The notes: generated by a model from the letters alone, not told the origin. A stretch of DNA of 64,000 nt from Geosiphon pyriformis (GCA_016748015.1 JAAOMT010000742.1:41543-105542), one strand, 5' to 3'. Shown: positions 22,200-36,000, counted from the first letter of the stretch. Program-made: numbers and translations.

Positions 22200-23175
22200 A
22201 TATTTTTTTGAAATATTAGTTTTAATAATAGTCATATTTAAATTTTTTTTAAATTTAATAATAATATATTGCTATTATTACAGATTTTAGTTTTTTTTAA
22301 TGTTGTTAATACTGTTTTATTGTTAATTTTGTTATTAATAAAAATTGTTAAATTTTTAATAAGCTAATTTATTTTCAAAGTATTTTTTATATTTTTGAAC
22401 TATTTGTGTTATTAAATTTATAATAAAATAGCTAATTTATATATTAATTATTTTGTGTAGTTATTTTCTAGTAAAAATTAACTCTTTTACAGAAATTTTT
22501 AACTCTAAATTCTTTAATTATATATAATTACTTTATTATAAAAGTTAACAGATTTATAGAAAATTTTAACTAAAAATTACTCAATAAAATAAAAAAATTA
22601 AAAAAATTAAAAGAAATTAAAATAAAAAAAATATAAAAAAAAATGTTTTTTGTTTAGACTTAAAATTAATTAAGTAATTTCAAAATATTAGTTAAAATTT
22701 ATAAATTTTGTATAGTAATAATTATAAAAAAATTTATTGGTTTTAAAAATAGATTTTATTTGATTAATTTATAGTATTTAATTATCATCTTAAATTTAAA
22801 GTAAAATATATTTTTTAAAAAGAAAAACTCTTTTTTTATAATTTTGTATTTTTTTTGCTAATATTTTGGTAAACTAAAAGTATATTTTAATAAACTACAA
22901 GTTATTTTTATAAACTATTAATTATTTTAGTAAATTATTAAATATTTTAAATATTTTGGGGAATTTTTGAATGTTATATCATTCAAACTATTATATAATT
23001 TGAATATTATATTTAATTATATTTGTATATTATACAAATTAGATTATTAATTATATAGTAATATTTAATAATTTAATTAAATAATAAGTAACAATTTAAA
23101 ATAATATTTATTAATTAATAATAGAAATAATAAGAGTGATTTTATGTTAATTAATAATTTAATTTTCTATTAATA
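22200..23175 (-). mobile_element. Heavily decayed 5' end of an A-family element (A3): LTR plus leader
   Basis: About 22470-23175 aligns along its whole length with the A LTR (compare 9175-9985), with C replaced by T and G by A at very many sites on both strands. The leader also aligns (22270-22470 with 8990-9175, for example AATGTTGTTAATACTGTTT). Relics of the 20-bp array are visible at 22862-22980. The left end becomes unalignable near 22200, so the rest of the element is lost or too mutated. Confidence 0.75.
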
Positions 23176-23927
23176 ATATTACAGTTACTAAGTAAAATTA
23201 GAAAAGTAAAAAATAAAACACGTATAATTATTAACTTAAAAAACCAATTTACTGATTTTAAAAACTATATAGTTAAAAAAATTGACCAATTTTGCTTTAA
23301 ACATATTTTAAAAAAGAATAATTTTTTTTATTTATACAAAAAAAAAGATTTTAATATTGTTTTCATCTATTAAAATTAATTAGCATGTTAAAACAATTAT
23401 AATTACATTAAAAAACTTAAAATACACAATAACATATTGCCAAATACTAACAAACTTTAATATAATTTTGAAAACTTTACCAAAAGTCCAAAAGCTGTCT
23501 TATATTAGTTGTAAACATATTTAAAAACATATTATACAGAGTAATAGCATAAAAAAAAAGAAAAACTCAAAGATTGCCATAATTTTGCGATTTTAAAAGT
23601 AAAAAAAAGAATAAAACTAATAAGTTTAACTTAAAAAACAAATTTCATACAAAAAAACTTTATATTATTCTTAAAAACAGACTTAATACCAATAAAACTA
23701 TGTATAAACTAGAATTTAATCTTAAAAAACACTAAGCACCATCTATTTAACAAATTTTTAATAATTAATAATTGTTTTCTAAGCATTTTAGAAGCAGCAC
23801 CAGAAAATAAAAAAAAAGTATTTTGTTTTTATCTAATTAGCCCAATTTTTAGATTAGATAATCTAATAATTTAATTAAATAAAGATATATATAAAGATAT
23901 GTTTTCAAAATTAGTAAAAATTGGTTA
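23176..23927. other. AT-rich DNA up to assembly gap
   Basis: No gene or repeat family identified; A-rich on the plus strand, unlike the A3 element to its left. Confidence 0.4.
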
Positions 23928-23947
23928 NNNNNNNNNNNNNNNNNNNN
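23928..23947. other. Assembly gap (20 N)
   Basis: Twenty undetermined bases; the same number as the gap at 55769, so probably a placeholder for unknown length. Confidence 0.98.
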
Positions 23948-24114
23948 CTTCTAACTAAAAATGCTTTAATGGACTCGTGATGTGCTGTAAAAGATTTTCT
24001 GCTAAACCCACTTCAAACGATAGTTTTCTTGCGGCGGGTTTATCCTATTTCCTGATATAAATTTAAATAACGTTCTTTTTAGACAACTTATTTTAAATTT
24101 CTCATATCCTATCA

Positions 24115-25607
24115 ATGGCACTCCAAATATTCTTTCACGCTTTATCTCACGATTTCTAGAGCTTATTGAATAGTCAGAATTTTTCTGATTTTAGTATTAT
24201 TGTTGGCGAAGCGCCTAATACTAGAACTTTTCATGTTCATTCTCAAATTTTAGCGGCAAAGATCCTCGTATTTTGCTATAGCACTCTCTGGTGATTAGGT
24301 TAAAAGAGAAAATAACAATATCGTCTTTTCTAAACCTAATATATCGCCAGATATTTTTGAAATGATTCTTCGGTGAGTAATTTTGTTTGCTTAATATTTC
24401 TATTCATGACTATTTAAATTTTTTTATTTTATCTAGATACATTTATAGTGGTGAAATATCTCTTAATGAACACAGACCACTTACAATCTTAGAATTGCTG
24501 ATTGCCACTGACGAGCTTATTCTAGAAAAACTTATTAATCACCTTGAAGATTATTTAATTGAACATCATGCGAAAGAGTTAGAAGAAAATTTTGCCACCT
24601 TTCATGAAACATTCTTCATCCATCATTCGTTCAAAAAGCTACAAAAGTTCTGCACCGAAATAGCTGTCAACAATCCGGCTGCAGTCTTTAACTCTCAAGA
24701 TTTTACCTCCCTTAATAAAAATGCTCCTTGCTCAATTTTATCCCGTGATGACCTAAATATGGATGAAAGTGAAATATTGGAAAAGATTATAGAATGGGGA
24801 GTCGCTAAATTAAGCAATGGGATTCAATTGGAAAAAGTTCTTAATTGGACAGATGAAAACTTTGAAGCTTTTAAGGAATCTATTGGAGAACTTCTACCTT
24901 TAATCCGGTTCTTTAACATTTCTTCAGTTGACTATTATTATAAAGTAAAGCCATTTGCGAGAATTTTACCTGGAACCTTATATGAAGATCTTTTACACCA
25001 TTATCTAGTACCAGGGAGTCATCAAAAATCTGTTGACGCTCAGCCATTACGGGTTTCACGATCAAATTTTGATTCAAAGCTTCTCCAATCGCATAATATA
25101 AATCAGCTTGATCATTGGATTCAGGGCAAAGACGAAAATAATTCTTTTGAAAACCGACTTGAAAATGATTTTAAATTACTACTTCGAGGCAGTCGAGACG
25201 GATTCTCACCAAATGATTTTCATCGGTTATGTGATAACAAAGGAGCAACTGTAATCAAAGTCAAAGGGATTGGTCAATTTATTGGCGGCTATAACCCAGA
25301 ATCTTGGCATTTTCGTTGGGATTGGATAGATGGAGAGGGAAGTTTTATTTTTTCCCTTGAAGATGGCAAAGCTCAAAATGCCAAACTTAGCAATTTAGTT
25401 AGCAAAAATGGACCTTTTTGTCATAAAGAGTTCGGACCCCAATTTGGCACTTAAAGTATTCGAACCCAGAGCAGTAATTTTCAATCTATTCCATGCAGTT
25501 GTAAAAAGGAAACAAATTATGGGCACGTTATAATACCTGGGTCAGAAAATATAGCGGTAGAATTTTTTTTTGATGATTATGAGGTTTTTCAAATCATCAA
25601 AAATTAA
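24115..25607 (+). pseudogene. BTB-BACK-TLDc (Kelch-like) gene, broken
   Basis: Two exons. Exon 1 (24115-24372) encodes the BTB start (MALQIFFHALSHDF, then FHVHSQILAAKI). It has TAG at 24157-24159 and a +1 frameshift between 24291 and 24300, after which KPNISPDIFEMILR continues the BTB fold. The intron is 24373-24436 (64 bp, GTGAGT to ATCTAG). Exon 2 is open from 24437 to TAA 25452. It gives the BTB end (YIYSGEISL), a BACK domain, and TLDc (from about 25170, SRDGFSPNDFHRLCDNKG, IGGYNPESW). After TAA 25452 the same frame resumes with a normal TLDc end (FFFDDYEVFQIIKN) to 25607. Such proteins are thought to be CUL3 adaptors. Three lesions indicate a pseudogene unless the assembly is wrong. Confidence 0.85.
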
Positions 25608-27439
25608 ATCACTGGATTAGATTTTTTCTTAAGGTTAAGCTAAATATGACTCCTAATTTTGAAATTTGTACTTACAGAATCATTTATAGTCAATCGCTCT
25701 TGTCCCCCTTCCAAGAAAGCCAAATTCGCAAATAAAATCTTATTTTAAAAGCAGTACATTCTGAATAGGATTAATAATGAATCTTTTTTTAGAGAACACT
25801 TTCTTACTTTTTGAATAAAAACATTAGAATTACCCACATCAAATTTTAATATCGAGCGATTTTTCGAAGTTTATGCAAGTCAAACTCAATAAAAAATATA
25901 TTATCAAAACAAAAAGTCGAGATTAAATAGCGATAGAAAATGATAAATTTGGATAAAAAGTTAAATATACGTAATTTGTATAAGTTTTCCTAAAAAAAGC
26001 AATATATATATAACTTTTTGTTATGATGGAACTTGTAAGATATGTTATATTTATAAAAATCAGTGATTGATATCAGAAAATATGATATATTTTATAAATA
26101 TCAAATAGTTATTAATTTTTCTTCAAATCTATTTTTCAGTTTTATAAATAGAGCTTAATTTTAATAAACCCAAACACATCAATCTTTTCAGAAGCCAGAT
26201 ATTTATAATTTTTATTATAATCCGACTTTACGGTGTCTGCACAAAATTCAGATAATCTAATTTCCAATTATATCCACATAATTTAAGAAACATATATCAA
26301 AGAAAAAACAATGAATGGCGATTCCAATAGTATAACAATCCGAAGCATAGCCAAAAAATAATTTTAAATTTTTTTTCCAAAATGATCAATAGTTCTAATC
26401 TTGGAAATGTAAAACAACGGGATGCTAGGATATCTATTAGAATTTGAGCATTTTGTAATGAAAGAGCGAAAAGATATTTGCATGATATTTTAAATAAGTT
26501 AAGTAACTACTAATAAAACTTGGGATTGTACATATGATAAGTACAACCGTTTTCAATTACCGAATGAGCCATTTAGTGTAAAACTGTCATTACACAATGT
26601 AATTATCATTATTATTATTAACATTAAACATTTATTAATTAACTTTAAGTTTATCTTTTTTTCTATACATGTTAACTCAAAATTTAAACAGCATATAAAT
26701 TTTCGGATTCTCTGTATTTAATTAAAAAAATACTTTTAAACCAATAGGAAACTGGTTAATTATTACTTTATTTAAAAGAAACACTTCTACAAAGCACTAT
26801 TAAGCAGTTTTTATAATGGTTAGTTTTTTATTAAAAAAACTATTAATTGTTTTAAGTAATAAAAAAGTTAAAACTTTTTTTATTAAACTTAATTTTGTTG
26901 TTTGATTTTTAATCTTGTATTTAATGTTTTTTATATAAATAAAATATGTATTGCTTATAATAATTAAATTAATAATTAAGTTAATTCACATAAATAATTT
27001 AGCTGTAATTGTTATTTGATAAAGTTTTAATACAAGTATATCTAATTTTAAAAATAAATATTAAATTAAAAAAATTAACTTATTTATTTAAAGCAAAAAG
27101 TTTATAATAAGTTGGTCTATAATTAAAAGTTATTTTAAAGTATTAAACAATAAAATTATAAATTTTATAATAAGTACAACTTGTTTTTTTAAATATGTTA
27201 TGTTTTTATAATTTTAGTTTGTTTTTGCATAATTATAATAGTACAATTATTTTTAATAATATTAAATATTATATATAAGCTGTATAATATATTTGGTATT
27301 ATTAAATAAAAAATTAAATTTGTTAAAAGATTTTCTAATTAATTAATAATATAGATTAAAACAAAACTGTTTTTATATAATATTTTGATCAGCATTTTAG
27401 TTTTGTTTTTATTAATGTCAAATTTGCTAAACTTAAAAC
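25608..27439. other. Intergenic AT-rich DNA
   Basis: No gene seen. 25608-26600 is moderately AT-rich and may include the 3' flank of the BTB gene; from about 26600 the base composition becomes extreme. Confidence 0.45.
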
Positions 27440-28190
27440 TTATATTATAAAAACATATTATTATTATAAATTGGAGTAACAAGCTAACAGATAACAAAAT
27501 AAAACAGAATTTTATAATGATAGAAATAATCAAAAAGGAATTTAACTTTAAAAAACAAATTGAATTAGTATAAATTCAATATGTGAGATCAGTTTCATAA
27601 AAATCTCAGTTGCTATTTTTTCTAAAAGATAACAAAATAATCTAAAGGTAAAAAAATAATTCATATTGTCAACAAAAAATAATATACTAATCTAATTTTA
27701 TGTCTTATATTAATGCTCTTAAAATTTAATATCAGATATTAATTGTATTTTTTAGTAATATTTATTCAATAATTTTTAAAACTAATAATTATATATAAAT
27801 ACCAACAAATAATTTTTTATTACAAAGATATTTAAATACTTAAAGAAAATTGAAAAAAAATTAAGTAAATTGGAAAAAATTAAATATTTTCGAAACAATT
27901 TTTATTACTTTGATTTATGTATGTTTTATATATTTGAACATGCTTTTTTAAAGCTAAGAGATATATTGCTTATATATAACTATTCAAAATAGTTAATAAC
28001 CAGATTAATAATTAAATAAATAATTAAGTTAATAATTAGATCAATGATCAAATTATTAATTAAGTCAATAATCAAGTCAATAATCAGGTCAATATTTAGG
28101 TTAATAGTTAAATCAATAACCAGATTATTAATTAGGTTATTGATTATTTTTTAAAAATAAAGTGGTTAATTGCATAATATTAATAACTAA
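27440..28190 (+). repeat. Repeat family C, copy 2, with 12-bp tandem array
   Basis: Aligned in inverted orientation with 30775-31430 and in direct orientation with 19780-20450. From 27994 to about 28149 there are 13 units of 12 bp (consensus near TAATAATTAAGT). It lies directly beside the 3' end of the decayed gypsy D, so it may be that element's 3' LTR. I could not define the ends. Confidence 0.55.
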
Positions 28191-29269
28191 TATATATAAT
28201 AATTAATAAAAACTATGATTTTTAATCATAATATTATCTTCTTCAAAAAAATTAAGCTCTAGTAAAATTAAACTATTTATAAGTTATTCTAATTAAAAAA
28301 TTTTGTTTAACTCAAAACTAACTAGTTTAATAATAAGATATACAAAATTTGAGATAAAATAAGCTTTGTATTTACGAAACCAAATCTTTGTATAAAAGTT
28401 TTGGCTCTTCTAACAATGATTAAAACTTTTGAAACATTTAAACATATAATGCCCAAAATTTTTGTCTATATTTTTGAAAATGTTTTTATTAAGAACTTTA
28501 TGTTTTTTATAATTTTATTAAGTTAATTATAAAGTTTTAATTGTCTTTTATATGATAAGTTTTTGTTTATAAACAAAATTTTTTTAATCATTTTTCTAAG
28601 TGTGTTAAAAGATAATAATATTGTTAAAGTTATATATATTAAGCATATATTTATCTATTTTGTTTTTGGTTTTTTTTTTGATAGTAGTTTTTTTTGAATT
28701 AATAACAGTATGTATTTTATTATTATTAATTATAAGAGTTTGTTTTCTAATAATTAAAATAGCATTTGAATAGTTTTTAATCTAATACTAATAAAAAGTA
28801 TTAAAAACATTTTAAATGGTTTGATCTAAAAAATAATTGTTTATATAAATTGAAAATATCTCTGTTTTAAGAATAATATATCTATTTATAACTGATTTTT
28901 ATTAATTATTTAAGTCGATATTATCATATTAAGTAATCAATTAGATCGTTTGTAATATTTCTTGAATTATATATTATATATAAACTAATTATAAAAAATT
29001 GTTCTATATTAATTTTGTAGAATTTAAGAACTATTATTTAAAACTTTGTTAACTATAAAAAGTTTTTTTTAGTAGCTAAAAAACTTATCTCTATAAACAT
29101 TGTTTTTGTTTAAATAATATTTTAAAACTAAGTTATTAATACTTAAAAAAAAAATTTTGTAAGTTTCTTTTTTTTAAGCTTTTTTTGGAACTGTTTTATT
29201 TTTTTAAAAACAATTATCGAATTGTATCAGTTTTTTTACAAGATATTTTCGTATTTTTTTATTGTAATT

Positions 29270-29965
29270 TTTTTAAAATATTGTTTCAATATTAGTTTTT
29301 ATTAGTAATATTGTTATTTTTCTATAAAACAGAGAAAAGAGCTTATAACTTATTATGTTATAATTCACAATTCTATAAATAAACAAAGCTAAAAGCAGTA
29401 CTTTGTTTCATAAATTTGTTTTTTTACTAATTTTGGCCAAAATTTTACATAATAATTTATTAAAATATTTTATTAAGCTATTTGTTTAGAAATAATAAGG
29501 AAAACAAATTTTATAATGTATTCTTATCTTTTTACAAAGTTTTTTAATTAATGTACTAAAAAAAACTCTTTTTTTATCAAATAAAAATTCTTTAAAACAG
29601 TTATGGCAACAAATAATATTTTTGTAAATGAAATTAGCAATAAAAACTGTTGTTTAATTTGAAATGGCTTTTGCTTTTACTTACTTTATAAGTTAATTAG
29701 TAGCTATAATAATATATTTATTGTTATTAAGAGTTATTATTAAGAGTTATTATTAAAGATTTAATAATATCTATACTAATTTTGTTAAATAATTAGTTAA
29801 CAAAAATTGGATGTATATCTTTTTTGTAGTTGAATTTTCTTTTTTTTTGGCAGATATTATAAGTTTTAATGTATTCAACAATGTTTTTTTTCAAGATAAG
29901 TTAATAATAGTAAGCTAAGATTTTTTGAATTGTTTTTGTTTTTTAAAGTATCTAACTAATAAATT
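29270..29965 (-). pseudogene. Integrase relic of element D
   Basis: The minus strand reads VEYIKTYNICQKK for the zinc finger end (about 29840-29880), then AKAISN, IANFIYKNIICCHNC, KRVFFSTLIKKLCKKIRIHYKI (about 29530-29690) and NKLLCKILAKIS. These follow the standard gypsy integrase core step by step, with Asp, Glu, Gly and Trp codons changed by G-to-A and C-to-T. Confidence 0.7.
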
Positions 29966-30119
29966 AGTATACATATTATAGATTACAATTTCTCTTTCTT
30001 TAGTCTAAATTAAATTGTTTAAAAATAAATTAGTAATGAGTTTTTTTTCAAAGTTTTAAAAGTTTTTTATTATTATTTACTTTAATAATAGTTGATATTT
30101 TTTTTAAGCAGTTAATTTA

Positions 30120-30770
30120 GAAATACAGCAAATTTGAAAAAATCTTGTGCAAATTTTTAGTAATAAAAACCAAACCAAAAATAAGCATATTTTAGATACA
30201 TTCATTAATTGTTTAAGATTTTGAACTTTTTTTGTCTTGACAAAATCAAAATTTTTTTTTTTATAATAAAATAACCAAAAAACTGAGTAAATTGCCATTC
30301 AAAAATTAATTTTATTATGTTAATTTTTAGGCCAGTATTTTTTAAAAGGTCAAAAACCTTTTGCAAATATTTAAAATATCTATTTTAGATTTTTAAGTAT
30401 ATTATTATGTTGTCTAAATAAACTAAAACAAAGTTTTTGTTAACTGGTTTAAATACTTTATCTATTAATTATTAAAAAGTAGAAGAAATATTAGTTAATT
30501 TAAAAAACATAACAATAAATTTATATGTATTATACTTTGTAATAAATACAGTTTTTTTGCAACTTTTTAAATCTATTTTTACTTGTCAAAATTTAATAAT
30601 TAAGTCAATGATTAAAAAAAAGCAGTATTATAGAATTTATTTAATATTGTATTAATTTTGGAAAGTAAATATATATCTTTTTTAATAATAGTATTATAGT
30701 TGAAAATTATAGTTTTTATTAATTATCATATATATTAGCCACTAATATTACATAATTAGCCATCTTATTT
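30120..30770 (-). pseudogene. Reverse transcriptase relic of element D
   Basis: Read on the minus strand: KDIYLLSKINTILNK, QVKIDLKSCKKTVFITKY, YKFIVMFFKLTN, then VLVYLDNIIIY with the catalytic box YLDD changed to YLDN (30396-30422), followed by YLQKVFDLLKNTGLKI. The thumb/connection part is at 30120-30300 (QFFGYFIIKKK). Confidence 0.75.
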
Positions 30771-30774
30771 TTAG

Positions 30775-31430
30775 ATAATAATTATTGACTTAATCAATAA
30801 TCTGATTATTGACTTAATTATTAATCTGATTATTGATTTAATCAATGATTTAATTATTGATTTAATCATTAACTTAATTATTAATCTAATTATTGACTTA
30901 ATTTTTGACTATTTTTAATAGCTATATAAGTAATAAGTTTTTTAGCTATAAAAAACATGTAGTAATTGATTAAGAATAAAAAAAATAACAACTATTATTT
31001 TAATCTTTTTTTTATCATTTATTTTTTTTTCTTATTTTTAAGTATCTAAACATCTTAGGATAAAAAATTACTTGTTGGTATTTATTTATCTTTTTTCTGA
31101 ATCACATAATTATAGTATTTGAAAATTATTGAATAAAATATGATTGAAGAATATATTTGATATCTGATATTAAATTCTAAAAGTGTTAATATAAAGCATA
31201 AAATTATATTAGTGTATTATCATTTATTGACAGTATAAACTATCTTTCTACTTTCAAATTCTTTGATTATTCTTTGAAAAGAATAACAACTAAAATATTT
31301 TATAAGACTGATTTTATATATTGAATTCATATTCATTCAATTCATTTCTTAAAGTTGAATTTTTTTCTATTATCATATAATTTTGTTTTTTTTTGCTATC
31401 TATTAGCTTGTTATTTCAACCTGTAAGAAT
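30775..31430 (-). repeat. Repeat family C, copy 3, inserted inside element D
   Basis: Inverted relative to the copy at 27440-28190. The 12-bp array (ATTATTGACTTA type) occupies 30781-30910, and the block with TATTAAATTCTAAAAGTG occupies about 31140-31420. It separates the protease-side linker of D from its RT fingers. This could be an insertion; the inverted pair can also form a long stem. Confidence 0.55.
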
Positions 31431-32189
31431 AGTATTTAATTAGCAATAGTTAACACAAAAGTATAGAGTTTTATTTTTTTGGAAATTATTATTACCAAAA
31501 AAACTTATTTATTTTTGGTTTTTTGTATAAATTCAAGTTGTTTTATTTATTTAATCTCTTTTTTAATAAACTTATTATTGTAATAACTAAATTGATATAA
31601 TTTTAAATAGACAAAAAAAGTTTTTCTGGTGATAATAGTATGTTTTATTATATTGGTTTGTCTAAAAATTTTTTTTTAAGATTATTAAACTGTTTTTAAT
31701 TAATAAATTTTTAAAATTCATTTTATTTTTAAAAAAGAGTTTTTTTGTTCTACTATCAATAATTATATCTTTGAGAGTTTATTTTCAAATAATTTTTGTA
31801 CTTTTTTTATTTTCTTCAAAAGTATTAAGCTAATAGGTTTCTAATCTTTGTAATAGATTTGACAAAACATATCTTTATTACAAGAAAAATATTGTACTAG
31901 TATTAAATACAAAAATCATGCTATTAATAGTTATATTTGAATTTTTTGCCAGATTTTTTGCTCAAAGTTTTTTAAAAAATATTATAGTAAAATCAACAGA
32001 TTATGTTGTTATTAACTATAATTTTTTTCTTGTCAACTTTAATATTATTCAAAAATTTATTATTGCTTAAAAAGATAGTATAAGTAAGTTTAATAGTTTT
32101 TTTTTGCTTTTTTTTATTTTCATATTTATTACTTTTTTTATTTTTTTATTTTTTTAATATTATTTTTTTATTTTTGTTTTAATTCTGAG

Positions 32190-32620
32190 AAAGTTGTCTA
32201 ATAACAATATTTAACTATATTAGATTTTTTACTATATATAATAATTAGATTATAGAGTTTATAATCAAGCAAAATTTCAGCTTTTTAAATTATTTATTAT
32301 TAACAATAATGGTGTATTTTTTGGTTTCTAAAACTTTTATGTTAGTTTTAATACAAATACTATTAATTTGAACAGAAACAGTTTTGGCTATACTAAATTT
32401 ATTTTTGTTACCATATATATTAGTTATTGGTCTGATTAAAAATTCATCAATTTTTTTCTAATAGCTTTCAAAAAGTATTTGGCAATAATATCAACAGAGA
32501 ATTTATTATTTAAAATTAGGTCAATAAAATAACCAACCATTTGTGGTTTATAAATTAATAAAATAATACTATTATTAACAAGTTCTGCTTGGTAAGTATG
32601 CTTATTAATCTTTGGAATTT
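32190..32620 (-). pseudogene. Protease relic of element D
   Basis: The minus strand gives IDEFLIRPITNIYGNK, then VQINSICIKTNIKVLETKKYTIIVNN and a KKLKFCLI-like end. This fits the C-terminal half of a gypsy protease, where a GNDWL box precedes a KAKA-type helix. Catalytic DSG not found. Confidence 0.5.
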
Positions 32621-33064
32621 TTTTTTTGAAATTAAAAATTTGTAAAAATTTTTTTTAAATTGTAAGTAAATTATTAATTAACTAAAAATAATATGTGTTA
32701 GAGTTTTCATGAAATTTTTTACAACAAAATAAGATTCGGATTTTTGTATAATTTTTGCAAATTTTAACTTGGAAAAATTCTTGAAGATTTTTATTTTTGG
32801 AAGTTTATTGTTATTAACCATAAATGTTAATATTTTGTTAAAATTTGAGACAAATTTAATTTTGGCTTTTTTTTTCTTTGCAAGAATAAAAAAATTAATA
32901 GCTAATTCATTTATGTTATAGTTATTATTAGTTAAATTAAAAAAATAAAAAATATTTTCTTCTGATTAGTTTGCATTTTTGCTTTTTAGAGATATATTTA
33001 TTAGTTTAAAGACTAATAAGTAGTGGCTTTAACTAAAAAATTCTTTTCAAAAAATTTCAAATTA

Positions 33065-36000
33065 GTAAAATTATTATTATTATTATTATTATTATAATTA
33101 ATAAATAAAATCTAATTATTACTTAGTGTATAAAATTAGACTAAGTAATCCAAACTAGATACAACTTATATACTTATTATATGTAATTAGCTATTTAGAC
33201 CAAACAAAACAACATTACACATCTATAAGAACTTTTATATTATTATTTAGACCAGAAAAAATAAACATGGCTTATAATTATTAAAACTAATCACAAAAAA
33301 TTTAATAATACCAAAAAATCTAACTATACTATTAAACAATTTATTTAATAAATTACCAGTTAAATTAAACATCATACTATTATTACTTATCAAACCAGCT
33401 TTTTCTATTTCAGCTCTAAATTTAGATCTATTAAGCCAAATCATAGAATAATATTTTTTTACTAATTAATTTATAAAATTAATAACTGTTATTAGAGATT
33501 TCTTTTTGGTCTTAAAGACTTTTAATACCTTAATACACCAAACTTTTAGCATAAAATTTTTACAAATTATAGTATACAAACATATATTTAATAAACATCT
33601 AAACAGAGTGTTCATCACAGAAAAAAAAAAGAGATGTAAATTCCAAACAATAATTTTCAAAGACCAAAGACCTCCAACAGAATATTTTTTTAAAATTTAG
33701 TATTCTTAATACAAGTAAAAGCATGATCTAAGAGCTTTATCTTATTATATAATAAGTACAATATACCCAAATATTTTTTATTATACAATCTTTTTCTGAC
33801 TATTATCAATAAATATTTATGCTGGCTTTTATTAAATATGTGCATAAATTGGCAGAATTTTTGCTAGAAAATTCAGATAATATATACTGATCAGAGTATC
33901 ATACTTTTGTAATAAACAGTCAATCTATGTTTTTAATTAAATTGCTTAGTATTACTTTATAATTAAAACTAACTTCCCATTAAGCATAACAAATAGAATT
34001 ATATATATTATAAATAAAATGTTAGACATTATCAAAAACAGCTGTATTATTAGTTACAATATAATATTTATATACACTATTTAACAAAAACCAAGAAAAA
34101 CCAGCAGTCTTACTTGCTATTTAATTTGTTTTTTTATTGTTTAGAATTCTTGAATAACTCTTAATTTTTACTTATCTAACCAAAAATTTTTATCTTTTAT
34201 TAAATTTGTAACATGTTTTTTCTTTATCTAATAGCAGTTGCAAAAATCAGGTATTATAAAACTTTCCTTAGCAACACAAGTATTAACAGCTGCTTAGCTA
34301 TTCAAATACAAAATTACCACACAAGGTAAAAAAACACACTTCAAAGACAAAGCAACAGTCTGTAATTCAGCCAAAATCAATAACAAAAAACCATTTATTT
34401 TAATTTTAATATCTATATCTATAACCAAAAAATACACAACAGCTATTAGCAATATTAAAAAAATCTATGTTTTTTAAAGAACTATCTGTATATATCTTAA
34501 TAATACCAAATTAAATCTTATACAAGTGTTTACACACATCAAAAAATTTGTCAGATTTAAATACATTCAGATTACATAGCATATTGGTTTAAACAAAACT
34601 AACTAATAATATTTCAATATTATACAGAAATTTTAACAACAGCTTGAACCAAAATAATACAGAGCTTTTAGGATTCAATTTTTTTTAATAGTGAAATGTT
34701 TTCCAATTTATTATACTACTTTTTCTGTTCAAAAGCTTATCACTAAATGCTACTTCAAATCTTTTTAAAAAGCAAACTGAATTGTAATAATACTGAAAAA
34801 TTGTCATTTTAAAGAACATTAAACTCACTATATACAGACAAAATCTAATCTAAAAGAATCTTAAAGAAAATTTTTTTGGCCATTTTAATTAATATAATAA
34901 GTTAAGTGTTTGTTAAAACTCTATTCTAATTATAAGCTTAAAAATTATTAAGACCCATGTTTTTTTCCATAGAACTAAAATATTATTAAAAATAAACATA
35001 TATTTAGAAATTCCAAAAAACATTTCATTATAGTATTATTATTATGCTTTTAAAGTTCATTAAAAATATTAAATAGTTCAGCAGCATTCTTATTAAACAG
35101 ATTATTAATAATTACAATTAATTCTTTCATACTGATTTCTTTTATTACTCCAGAAAAAGCATTATTATTTATATAATTTAATGATGTGTATTAGTGAACC
35201 CAAAAATTAAACACTACTATAAGTATAATTTGTTTTTTAGTCCAGTCTTTTATAATTTTGTTAACACTAAACTTAATCTTTTTTGGCTTCAAAACCAACT
35301 TATTTTCTATTACCAAGTAATTCAAAACTATATTGTAAAAAAACTGATTCAAAATATTATTTATAATACTTTTTTTATTAAAACAAAAACTTTTCATGTG
35401 TTTCTTAATTGCTTTTTTAATAAATGCTTTCTCAGCTATTCTTGACTTATAAAACTTGAACTTACTGTACTTTTTTTAGATTGTTAATAATTGTTTAAAA
35501 ATATTTATTAATTTTTTATTATTTTAAACTATATTTATAATCTTAAAAGCTTTTTTACTATTCAAAAATAACCATTTTTTAACAAACCAATTAAACTTAA
35601 TTATATTATCTAAGCTCAATTTCTTAACAATCTTGGCAATTAGCATTTTTAATCTAAAAAATTTGAAGACTCTTTGTTTTTTAAACACTAAAATTTACTG
35701 ATTCAAAGTTTAAAAAATATCTCATTAGCTGATTTTATAATCATCTTTTTCAACAACTCTTATATGACATCCAAATTTTCACAAATTCTGGCTTCTGAAA
35801 ATTCATTTACTATTACTAAAAATTTAACAGAAAAACACTCCCTAAATTATGTCTATTTAGCACTATCTGTATTCTTAATTTTAAATTTCCAGTAATCTTT
35901 ATTAGTCTGTTTGCATATGCTATTTAAATAAACATTTAAAAAACTACTTAAACAAATCAAAACCAAAACTGCCTTGTAATTAGTATTGAAAAACCAAAAA

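Larger units (their letters stand above)
28200..33064 (-). mobile_element. Decayed chromovirus-like Ty3/gypsy element D
   Basis: No frame longer than a few dozen codons survives, but the minus strand still reads in order as protease (32190-32620), RT (30120-30770) and integrase (29270-29965). Between protease and RT a repeat-C copy is inserted (30775-31430). RNase H is mostly deleted, since only about 160 bp separate the RT thumb/connection region from the integrase zinc finger. The wording of RT and integrase (VYLDNIII, a TAFITKY-like strand, LTKWPKA-like) is of the common gypsy type without dUTPase and differs from A, B and C. C-to-T and G-to-A decay is extreme. Confidence 0.75.

Noticed and set aside
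35191-35445. Host genes in 33-37 kb (paired frames on both strands)
   Set aside because: The minus-strand frames read as LINE ORF2; the plus-strand ones are low-complexity shadows.
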